This document shows, piece by piece, positions 16,717-25,845 of a DNA stretch of 64,000 bases (within the stretch, counting starts at the first letter, position 1; every line of letters begins with the position of its first letter). This stretch comes from Flammeovirgaceae bacterium UBA2366 (GTDB lineage Bacteria > Bacteroidota > Bacteroidia > Cytophagales > Cyclobacteriaceae): the NCBI GenBank assembly GCA_002344065.1, contig DDTK01000015.1:186001-250000 (forward strand), written 5' to 3'. Below the pieces are notes generated by a model that saw nothing but the letters and a program-made list of their open reading frames with translations, was not told the origin of the DNA and searched no databases. Made by a program: the position numbers and the translations under genes.

Positions 16717-16752
16717 GAGGCTGTCTCAAAAGGGCAGCCTCTTTTGGTTTTA
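16717..16752 (+). terminator. Terminator of the Sus-like operon
   Basis: GAGGCTG (16717-16723) pairs with CAGCCTC (16735-16741) and is followed by TTTTGGTTTT. It lies 18 bases after the lipoprotein stop. Confidence 0.75.
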
Positions 16753-16788
16753 GGGCAAGGTGTTATATTTTTTGTGTCAACTAAATCG

Positions 16789-16832
16789 AAGGAAGTATTT
16801 ACTACATACCAACCAGGTGATGATACTTCCTT
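16789..16832. other. Long-armed stem-loop in the gap after the Sus operon
   Basis: AAGGAAGTAT (16789-16798) and ATACTTCCTT (16823-16832) are perfect 10-bp arms around a 24-base loop, followed by TTGGTTTCTTTCT. It could be a second terminator or a structured RNA element. The rest of the gap to 17035 shows nothing else recognisable. Confidence 0.45.
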
Positions 16833-17035
16833 TTGGTTTCTTTCTAAAAAGCCTGACATTAGGCGCAGAATCGATGAAAGAAATTATAATATTGGATAGC
16901 TGGTAGTAGTTGTTTTAGTGAGTTTTGTATTAATGTGATACTGCATTATGCGGTACCATATGACTGTAAATATGCTGTTGTATTGAGTTTTGCCAGAAAG
17001 AAGAGCAAAAATCACAGATTTTAGAAATACTTAAT

Positions 17036-17052
17036 TACTACAAATTGTAGTA
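17036..17052. promoter_or_regulatory. 17-bp perfect palindrome upstream of beta-lactamase-fold gene
   Basis: TACTACAAATTGTAGTA has perfect 8-bp arms around a central A and matches 15 of 17 bases of the site at 11482. A -7-like GAAGTTTG (17069-17076) follows. It lies 101 bases before the ATG at 17154. The direct repeat TTTGAATTTTGC (17073-17084 and again just before 17137) lies between the site and the gene. Confidence 0.6.
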
Positions 17053-17153
17053 TTGTATGCAGAGTTCTGAAGTTTGAATTTTGCATTTTTTCCTTTCCCT
17101 GAACCTGCTCCCCACTTCCTAACTTTTGAATTTTGCCTCAAATATCTAACAAG

Positions 17154-18506
17154 ATGAAAATGATAACGTACATCATCGGACTATCTATATTTTTTGCCTT
17201 ATCGGTTTACGCCCAAAAATCCGAGATAGATAAGTTAATTAAACCTTATGTTGTTACAAACAACTTTAGTGGAAGTGTTTTAATTGCACAGTATGGAAGA
17301 ACCTTGTATTCAAATGCATTTGGTCAAATGAATAAGTCATATAGTCTGTCCAATAGCAAGCAAACAAAGTTTTACTTAGCCTCTGTCTCCATGATTTTTA
17401 CTTCTGCGGCTATCATGAAATTAGTGGAAGAAGAAAAAATATCATTGGGGGACCATTTATCAAAGTACCTGCCTGACTATAAGCAGGGATATCGCTTGAC
17501 TTTACATAACCTTCTGAGTCAAAGGTCTGGTATTCCAGCAATTGGTATTAACAAAAAAGTAGACTATGATAGTATTACAAAGCACCCTCACACGTGTGAA
17601 AAACTCATTAATTATATCAAAGAAGATTCATTGCTTTTCATCCCTGACAGTAAATACAATCATGGACGTTCTGACTATATTATTTTGGCTTATATTATTG
17701 AGAAAGTTACCGGTAAGCCATTTGGTACGTATTTGAAAGAGACCATTTTTGATCCTTTGGGGATGACAAATACCGGTCATTCAATTGGAGAAAAGGAAAT
17801 CGTCACTAACCTGGCGGTGGGTTATTCAGCAGTTGGACATTACGATGTAGAAAATGCATTTCAAATTAACTGGACTTCCAAAACAGGGCATGGTTCAATT
17901 TATTCTACAATAGAAGATCTGAATAAATTCGCAAAAGCCATTTTGGGCAATTCACTCTTAACAAAGGAATCGTGGAAAAAAATATTTGCAGACTATGGTA
18001 GTAATGTAGGGTATGCATGGTTTATCAGAGAACATTTAGGCAGAAGTCGATTTCAAATGAATGGCCGGTCGCCAGGGTTTTCTTCGTATTTTGCTATTTA
18101 CCCACATGACAAATTGGTTGTTATAGTTCTTTCAAACAACTACATATCGTTACCTCCGGAAATCGGAAAGCAATTAGCAGCCTTGGTATTAAAAAAGTCA
18201 TTTGCAAAAACTAACATTACAACGGCAAAATTAAGCCCTGCAGATGCAGCTCGATTCATCGGCAAATATAAATTTGATGATAAGTTTTATGTCAAAGACT
18301 ATGAGATGGAAGTTAGTTTTAAAGATGGTAATTTATCATGCACTTGGGGTGCATTGATCCCGATAGATGAAGGAAAAAAGCAATTCAATAAATTTATTCA
18401 TAGAGACTTTTGGTCAAATGTTGAATTTACTAAAAACAGTCAAGGTGAAATTGAGGCAATGATTTATGATGGAAATAAGGGGATAAGAGTCTCGGAATTG
18501 CCATAG
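17154..18506 (+). CDS. Beta-lactamase/S12-fold protein lacking catalytic residues
   Basis: 450 residues from ATG 17154, which gives a clean signal peptide (about 1-21, ending SVYAQ). The fold is that of class C beta-lactamase/S12 serine hydrolases: FYLASVSMIFTSAAI, the LTLHNLLSQRSGIP segment, YIILAYIIEKVTGKPF, FDPLGMTNTGHS, SPGFSSYFAIYP and VVIVLSNN. The motifs are degenerate: S-x-x-K reads S77-V-S-M80, Y-x-N aligns with H170-G-R172, and H-x-G aligns with M302-N-G304. The nucleophile-position Ser77 remains, but the general base and acid residues are gone. It is probably not a working hydrolase; a peptide- or peptidoglycan-binding or sensor role is possible. Confidence 0.85.
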   Translation: MKMITYIIGLSIFFALSVYAQKSEIDKLIKPYVVTNNFSGSVLIAQYGRTLYSNAFGQMNKSYSLSNSKQTKFYLASVSMIFTSAAIMKLVEEEKISLGDHLSKYLPDYKQGYRLTLHNLLSQRSGIPAIGINKKVDYDSITKHPHTCEKLINYIKEDSLLFIPDSKYNHGRSDYIILAYIIEKVTGKPFGTYLKETIFDPLGMTNTGHSIGEKEIVTNLAVGYSAVGHYDVENAFQINWTSKTGHGSIYSTIEDLNKFAKAILGNSLLTKESWKKIFADYGSNVGYAWFIREHLGRSRFQMNGRSPGFSSYFAIYPHDKLVVIVLSNNYISLPPEIGKQLAALVLKKSFAKTNITTAKLSPADAARFIGKYKFDDKFYVKDYEMEVSFKDGNLSCTWGALIPIDEGKKQFNKFIHRDFWSNVEFTKNSQGEIEAMIYDGNKGIRVSELP

Positions 18507-18642
18507 GTGAAACTATGTAAAACTAATTCATTAGGCATGCGTAAACTCTGAAAAAGAAGACTACTGCATGAGTACATGCTTATAGCTAACCCACCTGAAC
18601 GGGTTGCACGGTAAAGGTATGATTTGAATCACTATTTAGAGG

Positions 18643-21525
18643 ATGAAGTTAAAAATTACATTTTTGTCTTTAATTGCACTCGTTGTTTTTGGTGATTGTA
18701 AAAGTCAAAGCTTTTCGTCTATTAACTACAGTATAGAGCACGGTCTTCCCCAGTCGCAGGTGGGGGCCATTACACAAGATGGGTCAGGATATTTGTGGGT
18801 TGGTACGGCTTCGGGCGGTCTTTCACGTTTTGATGGGAAGAAGTTTGTCAACTACACTACAGGCCATGGCCTGCTTTCAACATCCATCCATTGTTTGAGT
18901 TGGACGCCTGAAAAATTGTGGATTGGAACCTCACGCGGTCTTAATACCATGGTTAACGGAAAGATTTCCGAGCATCCCTATGTTCCACAGGAAGAGGTAA
19001 AAAAATTACTCGCACATGATACACTGATGTGGGCCGTACTGTCCAATGGCGGCATTTACCAGCTTTCAGGTGACTCAGGAAAGTACTTTTCGGAAGAGAC
19101 CGGGTTCACAGATAAGCGTGTGCGTGATATGGAATATGACTCGATGGGTATACTTTGGGTACTAACAACCGGTGGCCATGTATATCATTTCGATGGTGAA
19201 AATTTCTCTTTATATATTACCCTCCCTGATTCTACCACCCGAACCATCCTGCCCATTTCCAATTCAGAATTATTGGCAGGTACTTCCCGTGGATTGATCA
19301 CATATCATATAGAGGATGGTAATATCAACCTTGTTCGTACTGAGGTGCCGCGGGCAAACATCAAGAAAATTCATATGTTCGATGGTGAGTTGTGGTTGGT
19401 TATGCAAAGTGGTTTATTGTGGAAACAGGGAGATGAATTCACCTGGCTCTCATCACAAAATGGTTTAACTTCCGTGCCTGTATTTCAGATTTATCAAGAC
19501 CGTGAGGGCATCATTTGGGCAGGCACGAATGTTTATGGCTTGTTTAAATTTATGCGTGGCCCTTTTCGTAAAGTTATGTTCCCACCTGAGACTTTTGGAA
19601 ATCTTATAACAGATATCAAGCAGTTTGACCCCGGAAGTGTGTGGGTCACGACCCTTGGCAAAGGGGTATTTGAAGTAGGACCTGATCTTACTGTTCGACC
19701 AGTGATAACACCTCCTTCAGTACGAAATTTTAGCAATGCTGCAAAGTTGAATGGTAAAATTCTTTTAGCTTCAGTTGAAAAGGGAATTCTTATAAAAGCT
19801 GGTGATACATTCGAACCCATTCCAGATCAACCTGCCTATGCATCTCCACCGTTCTTTATCGGCACAAAGGGTGATCAGGTATTTGTCACTGATAGGAAAT
19901 CATTATATGCTGTGAGAAGTTCTGGTATAGAGAAAATAATTACTGATTTATTTGTTTTCGAGGTTTGTCAAACAGATACATCGCTTTTGTTAGGAACCGA
20001 CAATGGATTGTATGAGTTTGTTAACGGTGACGCGCAAAAGATTAAAACGGGACACCAATTCGATAACCAACTGATTACCTGCTTACGAAGTGATAAGTAC
20101 GGAAATCTGTTGGTTGGAACCCTTGGACATGGCTTGTGGATTTTTCCTGGAGGTCGTCTTGATCATCAGAAGCCCATTCGCCTGCTACCTGTTGATCATA
20201 TTACATTTATTTTTCTTGAGGGTAATCGTATTTACAGCGGCACACAACGGGGTATTTGTATCTTCGATTATACACCCGAATTGAAGGTTGTTTCGCAAAA
20301 GTGGTTAAATCGTAACAATGGCTTACTCGGAATTGAAACGGTAAACGAAACTGTGCTTCAACCTTCGTTTAGTCAAGAGCTTTGGTTTGGCACAGTCGAT
20401 GGACTTTTTATCTATGATACGCAGGAGCATTATCCAATCCGTTCAATACCATTATTATCAATAACCAATGTACATGTTTCCGGATTGCCAGATTCCGTGC
20501 AATCCCCAGGTTGGTTTAAAAATGCTTCTATTAAACTGCCTTCAAATGTAACAACCCTAAATTTTGAATTTGAATCGGTGAGTTTACTGATGCCCGATCA
20601 TGCCAAGTATCAATATCGACTGATAGGGCTTTCTGACAGATGGTCTGATCCCATGGAACAGACCTCTATCCGGTTCACAAACCTGGCTCCCGGCCATTAT
20701 AACTTTGAAGTCCGTGCTGTCAACGATATCGGCCTCGAGCTCGACCGCCAAACATTAACTTTTCAAATCCTTACACCCTTTTGGCAAACATGGTGGTTTC
20801 GTGTCTTTATAGGTGTACTGTTGGTGTTGGCAGTGTGGGGTGTGGTTCGCTTTCGGATATCAAGAGCCATGCAGGTACAAGCATTGGTGGAACAGCAGAA
20901 TAGACAAATGCGAAGGGAATTGGCTAAAGATTTTCATGATGAACTGGGTAATCACCTCGCCTCAATCATTTCACTATTGCAGGTAATTGCCATAAAAGCA
21001 CATAACCTTCCTGATAATCTTAGTAAACAATTCGCATCACTTAACCGTCATGCCAATGATCTCTTCTTTGGAACAAAAGATTTCATTGCATCAATTGACC
21101 CACATCATGAAACATTAGGGTGGACGATGCTTTACCTGGGAGATTTCGGAGAACATATTTTTTCAACGACAACCATTACTTTCGGATCTCCGGCAGTTGA
21201 AAGCTGGCAAAATAACCTGAAGGTACGTTCCTATTATTCACGTCACCTGATCCTGATCTTTAAAGAGGCCATGACCAATGCACTTAAACATTCGGGTGCC
21301 TCGGAAGTGAATATGAAGGTTTCAAAGAGCAGCTCAGACCTGACGATCGTCCTCTCTGATAATGGAAATGGATTCGATTATGGAGCTGGTAAAATTTCAT
21401 CGGTCGGACTAAAAAGTATGGAAGAAAGGGCCAGGAAGATTGAAGCCATCTTGTTGGTTCAGTCCTCTCCAATAGGAACTACAATCACCATTAAAAAGGA
21501 AAATTATGCACATTGGGCAAGCTAA
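18643..21525 (+). CDS. Two-component-propeller (Reg_prop/Y_Y_Y) sensor histidine kinase
   Basis: 960 residues. Signal sequence (about 1-22), two periplasmic Reg_prop propellers (about 30-620; repeated DGSGYLWVGTASGGLSRFDG-type blades), a Y_Y_Y domain (about 635-710; YQYRLIGLSDRWSD, LAPGHYNFEVRAVND), one membrane helix (about 720-740), and a HisKA_3 kinase core with His765 (KDFHDELGNHLAS) plus HATPase (EAMTNALKHSG, DNGNGFD). This is the sensor half of a hybrid-like system, but the receiver and DNA-binding parts are in a separate gene that overlaps by 20 bases. Such propellers usually sense oligosaccharides or other large ligands in the periplasm. Confidence 0.93.
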   Translation: MKLKITFLSLIALVVFGDCKSQSFSSINYSIEHGLPQSQVGAITQDGSGYLWVGTASGGLSRFDGKKFVNYTTGHGLLSTSIHCLSWTPEKLWIGTSRGLNTMVNGKISEHPYVPQEEVKKLLAHDTLMWAVLSNGGIYQLSGDSGKYFSEETGFTDKRVRDMEYDSMGILWVLTTGGHVYHFDGENFSLYITLPDSTTRTILPISNSELLAGTSRGLITYHIEDGNINLVRTEVPRANIKKIHMFDGELWLVMQSGLLWKQGDEFTWLSSQNGLTSVPVFQIYQDREGIIWAGTNVYGLFKFMRGPFRKVMFPPETFGNLITDIKQFDPGSVWVTTLGKGVFEVGPDLTVRPVITPPSVRNFSNAAKLNGKILLASVEKGILIKAGDTFEPIPDQPAYASPPFFIGTKGDQVFVTDRKSLYAVRSSGIEKIITDLFVFEVCQTDTSLLLGTDNGLYEFVNGDAQKIKTGHQFDNQLITCLRSDKYGNLLVGTLGHGLWIFPGGRLDHQKPIRLLPVDHITFIFLEGNRIYSGTQRGICIFDYTPELKVVSQKWLNRNNGLLGIETVNETVLQPSFSQELWFGTVDGLFIYDTQEHYPIRSIPLLSITNVHVSGLPDSVQSPGWFKNASIKLPSNVTTLNFEFESVSLLMPDHAKYQYRLIGLSDRWSDPMEQTSIRFTNLAPGHYNFEVRAVNDIGLELDRQTLTFQILTPFWQTWWFRVFIGVLLVLAVWGVVRFRISRAMQVQALVEQQNRQMRRELAKDFHDELGNHLASIISLLQVIAIKAHNLPDNLSKQFASLNRHANDLFFGTKDFIASIDPHHETLGWTMLYLGDFGEHIFSTTTITFGSPAVESWQNNLKVRSYYSRHLILIFKEAMTNALKHSGASEVNMKVSKSSSDLTIVLSDNGNGFDYGAGKISSVGLKSMEERARKIEAILLVQSSPIGTTITIKKENYAHWAS

Positions 21526-22141
21526 AACGCGGGTTGTAATTGTTGAAGACAATGAGATTGTTCGTGATGGATTTTCATTTTTGGTTTCATCTCATCCGGA
21601 TTTTGTTGTAATCAACAGTTATACGCATGCTGAAGATGCGATCAAAAACCTGAATGACGATCAACCAACCATTATGCTCATGGATATTAACCTGCCTGGA
21701 ATGTCAGGCTTGAAGGCGATTTCCGAGATCAAGCGCTTACGCGCTACAGTGCAGATTCTCGTCATCTCCGTTCATGAAGAAAGTGAAGTTGTATTTGAGG
21801 CTCTGTGTGCAGGAGCCGTGGGGTACCTGACGAAGGCATCAAATTATGAGCGGATTGCCACGGCTTTAGAGGAAATTGTACAAGGTGGTTCGCCTATGAG
21901 TTCTCAAATAGCGCGAATGGTTGTTTCATCGTTCACTAAAAATCAACGTTCTCCGTTGTCGGCTCGTGAAACCGAAATTCTATCTGCATTATCAACTGGC
22001 AAGAGCTACTCCAGAATTGCAGAGGAGTTGTTTCTTAGCAAGTTCACCATCCGCACGCACATTCGGAATATTTATGCCAAACTGGAAGTCAATTCAAAAG
22101 CTGATGCTATTGCGCTGGCAAAATCTGAGAAGATGATTTAA
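21506..22141 (+). CDS. NarL/FixJ-family response regulator
   Basis: 211 residues. Receiver with VVIVEDNEIVRDG, phosphoacceptor Asp60 (IMLMDINLPG), Lys in YLTKASN. LuxR-type HTH about 145-205 (LSARETEILSALSTGKSYSRIAEELFLSKFTIRTHIRNIYAKL). It overlaps the propeller kinase by 20 bases and is its certain partner by position. An intrinsic terminator-like hairpin follows at 22184. Confidence 0.95.
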   Translation: MHIGQAKTRVVIVEDNEIVRDGFSFLVSSHPDFVVINSYTHAEDAIKNLNDDQPTIMLMDINLPGMSGLKAISEIKRLRATVQILVISVHEESEVVFEALCAGAVGYLTKASNYERIATALEEIVQGGSPMSSQIARMVVSSFTKNQRSPLSARETEILSALSTGKSYSRIAEELFLSKFTIRTHIRNIYAKLEVNSKADAIALAKSEKMI

Positions 22142-22183
22142 ATGGCTTCATATAGTATTAGGTCATGACCTGGATTCAAAAGA

Positions 22184-22216
22184 AAAGGTCCCCACGTCCT
22201 GGAGACCTTTATCCTT
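22184..22216 (+). terminator. Hairpin after the propeller kinase/regulator pair
   Basis: AAAGGTC (22184-22190) pairs with GACCTTT (22204-22210), with an inner CCA/TGG pairing; followed by ATCCTTCC. The T-run is weak. A 12-base palindrome AGGTCATGACCT lies just before at 22160-22171. The rest of the gap to 22500 holds only a 34-codon frame from 22242 (MKRILHSLMK...) that I do not call. Confidence 0.5.
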
Positions 22217-22500
22217 CCATAATTTATTAACCTAAACTTTTATGAAGAGAATTCTACATTCTCTAATGAAGGACACTCAAAAATCGGCAATCATCAGATG
22301 GTTGAAGTACCTCATTTTGTATTATTTTGATCTTTATAGTCCCTAGTTTCCCTTTTCGTTGGTCAATAGTATTTTAGATTATCTCATAGTCAAATGTTTT
22401 TGAAAGTCATTTACTGATAATTTATACGTTAAACTTGTTCTCATTTGGAATATTGAACCAAATCACAAAAAATAGAAGTCGATTTGCTTCTGAGTTACAG

Positions 22501-23670
22501 CTACGGTAGTTGAATTTTGTAGATTTTTCCATCCACACTTCCAAAGATTAAAGACTGTCCAATAAGTAATGGTGTACAAACTATAGGCCCCAGGGCATTG
22601 ATTAACTGCTCGCCTTGTAGTGCGGAATTGATTTTTAAATCTGTTCGAAACTTTCCATTCTCATCATACAGTTTACCGTAATTGATTTTACTGGTGTGGG
22701 TTTGATATGTCCAAAGCACGTTGCCGGTTTCGGGTTCAACTGCTCTTATCTTACCGTCAAATCCGGGAAATAGAATCTGGCTCGCATAGGACAAGGGCGA
22801 TCCGTAGGATCTTGTGTATGTTCTGATGTTCCATTTTTCTTTTCCTGATTTTTCGCTTAATGCATAAAACGTATAGGTGTCAGAGGATCCAAAAAAGACC
22901 TTGCCTTCATGCACCAGGGGTGTTGCAATAATCCAACTGCCACCGGGTTCAGTGAAATGCCAGATCCCCCGGCCAGTTTCTTTATTCAGCACATATAGAT
23001 TCAGGTCTCGGGATCCGATATAGATCTTTCCATTGTGAACCAATGGAGCCCTTTGGAATTCAGCATTTGGAAAGTAGTGGGAGCCTATGGCCTGGAATTT
23101 CCATTTTTCAACACCTGTTTCGGTATCGATCGCAAATAGCATGCCTTTAAAATTGCCAATAAAAACCGTACCGTTATCAACAACAGCAGATGCATGAATG
23201 GGGCCTTCTGTTTGGAAACTCCAATTCTTTATTCCTGTGCGGGCATCCAGGGCATACAAATTTCCATCCCCATTTCCCCAAAAGATCCGTTCTTTACAAA
23301 CCACAGGAGAGGAACGGTAATAATCCCACAGATCCTGTGAAGATTCGGGCTCAGCCTGAAACTGCCATTCTAATTTTCCTGTGTGCTTGTTAAGCGCAAT
23401 TAATCTTCCCGCTTCATTGGAAAAGAATACCAGGTCATTCCAGATCGCTGCATCAGTATAAATTGGAGATTTACTGTTATAACTCCATTTTTGGGCGCCA
23501 TCGGCTTCACTCAATGCATAAAAAAGTCCATCGGCTGAACCAATATAGACTATTGATTCATTGATCACAGGAGTGTTGTGGATAGGCCCCTTTGTTTCAA
23601 AAGTCCAGTCCAGAACCTGTCCATTAATTCCAAATGGAAGAAAGTAAATAAGAAGAATAAGTCTTTTCAT
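22501..23670 (-). CDS. Secreted PQQ-type beta-propeller protein
   Basis: 389 residues from the ATG at 23670-23668, which gives a signal peptide (MKRLILLIYFLPFGINGQ); the frame is open further upstream but that extension is not signal-like. The mature protein is an array of PQQ/YncE-like blades: repeated VYIGSADGLFYALSEADGAQ, IFWGNGDGNLYALDARTG, VFIGNFKGMLFAIDTETG, IYIGSRDLNLYVLNKETG and so on, with the W of each blade (KWSY, NWSF, KWKF, IWHF). It resembles BamB-like or PQQ-dependent dehydrogenase propellers but has no dehydrogenase residues, so it is a binding scaffold. It is divergent from the AraC-type gene at 23921. Confidence 0.85.
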   Translation of the reverse strand: MKRLILLIYFLPFGINGQVLDWTFETKGPIHNTPVINESIVYIGSADGLFYALSEADGAQKWSYNSKSPIYTDAAIWNDLVFFSNEAGRLIALNKHTGKLEWQFQAEPESSQDLWDYYRSSPVVCKERIFWGNGDGNLYALDARTGIKNWSFQTEGPIHASAVVDNGTVFIGNFKGMLFAIDTETGVEKWKFQAIGSHYFPNAEFQRAPLVHNGKIYIGSRDLNLYVLNKETGRGIWHFTEPGGSWIIATPLVHEGKVFFGSSDTYTFYALSEKSGKEKWNIRTYTRSYGSPLSYASQILFPGFDGKIRAVEPETGNVLWTYQTHTSKINYGKLYDENGKFRTDLKINSALQGEQLINALGPIVCTPLLIGQSLIFGSVDGKIYKIQLP

Positions 23671-23920
23671 CTTTTTTTTGCTGCAAATTGGCTCATTTTC
23701 ATGGTGCCAGAGTGCGGGTTTGTAAAGTCGAACTTCTTCAATTGATTTTTTAAATGCAGCGCGGTGCCGGTTAGTTCTTTTTCGGGCAATAATTGCCATT
23801 GGTTTGGGGAAGAATTGCCTTATGTCTTCCGTTCGGTAATTGAAGGTTTTCGAAGAGTTTTTATATTACTTACCAATAAAATCAACTCCATAGAGGGTTA
23901 ATTGACATTGAACTATTGGG

Positions 23921-25057
23921 ATGGGTCTTCTTCAAGCAGAAAATATCAAGTTGCTTCTAAGTATTCTGGGTGCCACGCAGGCATTTATTCTGGCTATCGT
24001 CATTTTATTTTATCCCAGGGAAAACAAAGTCTCCAATATACTGTTGAGCCTTTTTGTTTTTTCCATCGGTTACTTGCTCATTATTAATAGAGTAGCTGAG
24101 TGGCTAAATCACCAATATGATTCGTTTCTGTTCAGTATTCAACTTCTGGGTTTGATCTCCCTTTTTCTGTATGTCAAAAGTCTCTATGGGAATATCAATT
24201 GGAGAAAGCAGTGGTGGCATTTAATAGTGATGGCTTATGATGCGTTCAGGATTTATCTGGGGAGCCAAATTCGTTTCCTGAAACTTGAAGAAGGGGAGTA
24301 TTACTATCAGTTTTATGGTACTGGTTTTGAATATTTCAGTTTAACATCAATTGTTGCCATCTATATCATTTACCTGGTATTATCTCTTCGGGAATACAGG
24401 AATTACCTGGCTGCAGCAAATAAAAACTTCTCAGATGAACTCAGGTTGGGTACTGCATGGGTTAAACAGATGATTTATGGGCGGTATCTGCTCATCGTCA
24501 TTGATTTAATTTTACTCTTTATCAATTACACGTTTCCGGAAATCTATGCTCAGTACCATGGAATTGTCAATACCGTGGCCTATACAGTTTTTGCCTACTA
24601 TATCACCATTAAAGGAAAGCTTAATCCTGCCGTTTATCAGTTGCGACAAGTCGAGCTTGATAAACGGATGAAAACACCCACTGAAACGACTGAATCGCAT
24701 CAATCAAATCACACCTTACAGAAAATTGCCATGGCATTTATCAAGTCGATGGAAGAAGATAAATTGTATACGCAGGAGGGTATTTCAGTCAAAGAGGTCG
24801 CTGATCATTTAGGATATCCTCCATATATGGTTTCACAGGCTATTAACGTATGCCTGGAGAGGAGTTTTTTTGAACTCATAAACGGATATCGGGTCGAAGA
24901 AGCCAAGAGGTTGATGATGGATGAAGAATTGAATCATTTATCGTTAATAGGGATAGGTTTTGAAGCTGGATTTAGTTCTAAAACAGCTTTCAATACAGCC
25001 TTTAAAAAGTATACTGGAATTACTCCGAGCGAATTCAAGCGTAATGAATCCAGGTAG
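23921..25057 (+). CDS. Membrane-anchored AraC-family transcriptional regulator
   Basis: 378 residues. About six or seven transmembrane helices occupy residues 8-235 (for example ATQAFILAIVILFY, SNILLSLFVFSIGYLLI, LLGLISLFLYV, YLLIVIDLILLFI, VNTVAYTVFAYYI). A C-terminal AraC-type HTH follows (about 265-375; VKEVADHLGYPPYMVSQAINVCLERSFFELINGYRVEEAKRLM ends in GFEAGFSSKTAFNTAFKKYTGITPSEF). Such integral-membrane AraC proteins are common in Bacteroidota and couple a membrane signal to transcription. It is divergent from the PQQ-propeller gene, a possible target. Ligand unknown. Confidence 0.9.
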   Translation: MGLLQAENIKLLLSILGATQAFILAIVILFYPRENKVSNILLSLFVFSIGYLLIINRVAEWLNHQYDSFLFSIQLLGLISLFLYVKSLYGNINWRKQWWHLIVMAYDAFRIYLGSQIRFLKLEEGEYYYQFYGTGFEYFSLTSIVAIYIIYLVLSLREYRNYLAAANKNFSDELRLGTAWVKQMIYGRYLLIVIDLILLFINYTFPEIYAQYHGIVNTVAYTVFAYYITIKGKLNPAVYQLRQVELDKRMKTPTETTESHQSNHTLQKIAMAFIKSMEEDKLYTQEGISVKEVADHLGYPPYMVSQAINVCLERSFFELINGYRVEEAKRLMMDEELNHLSLIGIGFEAGFSSKTAFNTAFKKYTGITPSEFKRNESR

Positions 25058-25160
25058 ATTTTCAGGCAAGTTGATACGTCCTTAATTGATTATCTGCAAA
25101 AATTGCAATTTAGCTTTTGCATGGAAGAATTCTCCTTATCCAAATTTTCGGATCAACAAG

Positions 25161-25673
25161 TTACAACTGCTTCTCTAAAAGGTCTTTCTTGAGGCTTGCT
25201 ATTTTAAGTCTTTTATAGCGAAGTACATAGTTCCAATCTTGCAGGGTGTCAAGCATAAGTTGACGATGATAGTAATTGATGTATTCAAGTGCCGCAAAAA
25301 TATTTGCGCCAAAGGTGATCAACAGGAGACTCAGGAATTCATGTGGTGATGAAAGCAGGTACTGGAGTATTATGACCAAGGGCATAATCAACAAAAGTAA
25401 ACGACTAATTCTTTGACCTGCAAGAAAGATGCGCAAGTGCTTTTGTTGATCGACAGGCATCCCCTTAAGTCGATATAATTTGATTTTCCAGTAGTGTTGT
25501 CCTAACCATAAAATGACGATGCATACCAGTAGCCCATATGTAGCAGCAAATACCGTTCTAAAAGGATTGAAGCTGACAACCAGGATGATCAATGCCGGGA
25601 AGGTGATGAATGCATGAACACGCTCCAATGGATAATACCATTGCAAACGCTGAATAAGTCTTTGTTTACTCAT
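25161..25673 (-). CDS. Small membrane protein of unknown function
   Basis: 170 residues with about four hydrophobic segments (FITFPALIILVVSF, AATYGLLVCIVILWLG, LLLLIMPLVIILQYLL, LSLLLITFGANIFAALEY) and positively charged ends (MSKQRLIQRLQ; LKIASLKKDLLEKQL). The pattern suggests an integral inner-membrane protein with both ends inside. No family is recognised. It is convergent with the AraC-type gene at 23921; the gap holds a TGCAAAA...TTTTGCA inverted repeat (25095-25121) that might end both transcripts. Confidence 0.6.
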   Translation of the reverse strand: MSKQRLIQRLQWYYPLERVHAFITFPALIILVVSFNPFRTVFAATYGLLVCIVILWLGQHYWKIKLYRLKGMPVDQQKHLRIFLAGQRISRLLLLIMPLVIILQYLLSSPHEFLSLLLITFGANIFAALEYINYYHRQLMLDTLQDWNYVLRYKRLKIASLKKDLLEKQL

Positions 25674-25845
25674 TAAATAATAGGTCGTATTATCACTGCA
25701 GATGTTACATGAAATACAATGTTTGTGGGTCTTGCTTGTGGGTTGACACTACCGATTGAAAGTCTGAAGCAGTTAAAGAAAGGGGAGTTGCAACACGTTT
25801 ATTTGAAATGCTCGAAGACCTAAGCCGTCAACACAACGTCTTTAG

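Noticed and set aside
22242..22346. 34-codon frame (MKRILHSLMK...) after the propeller kinase operon
   Set aside because: It resembles the first residues of SusC-type leaders but has no continuing gene; may be a remnant, not enough support.
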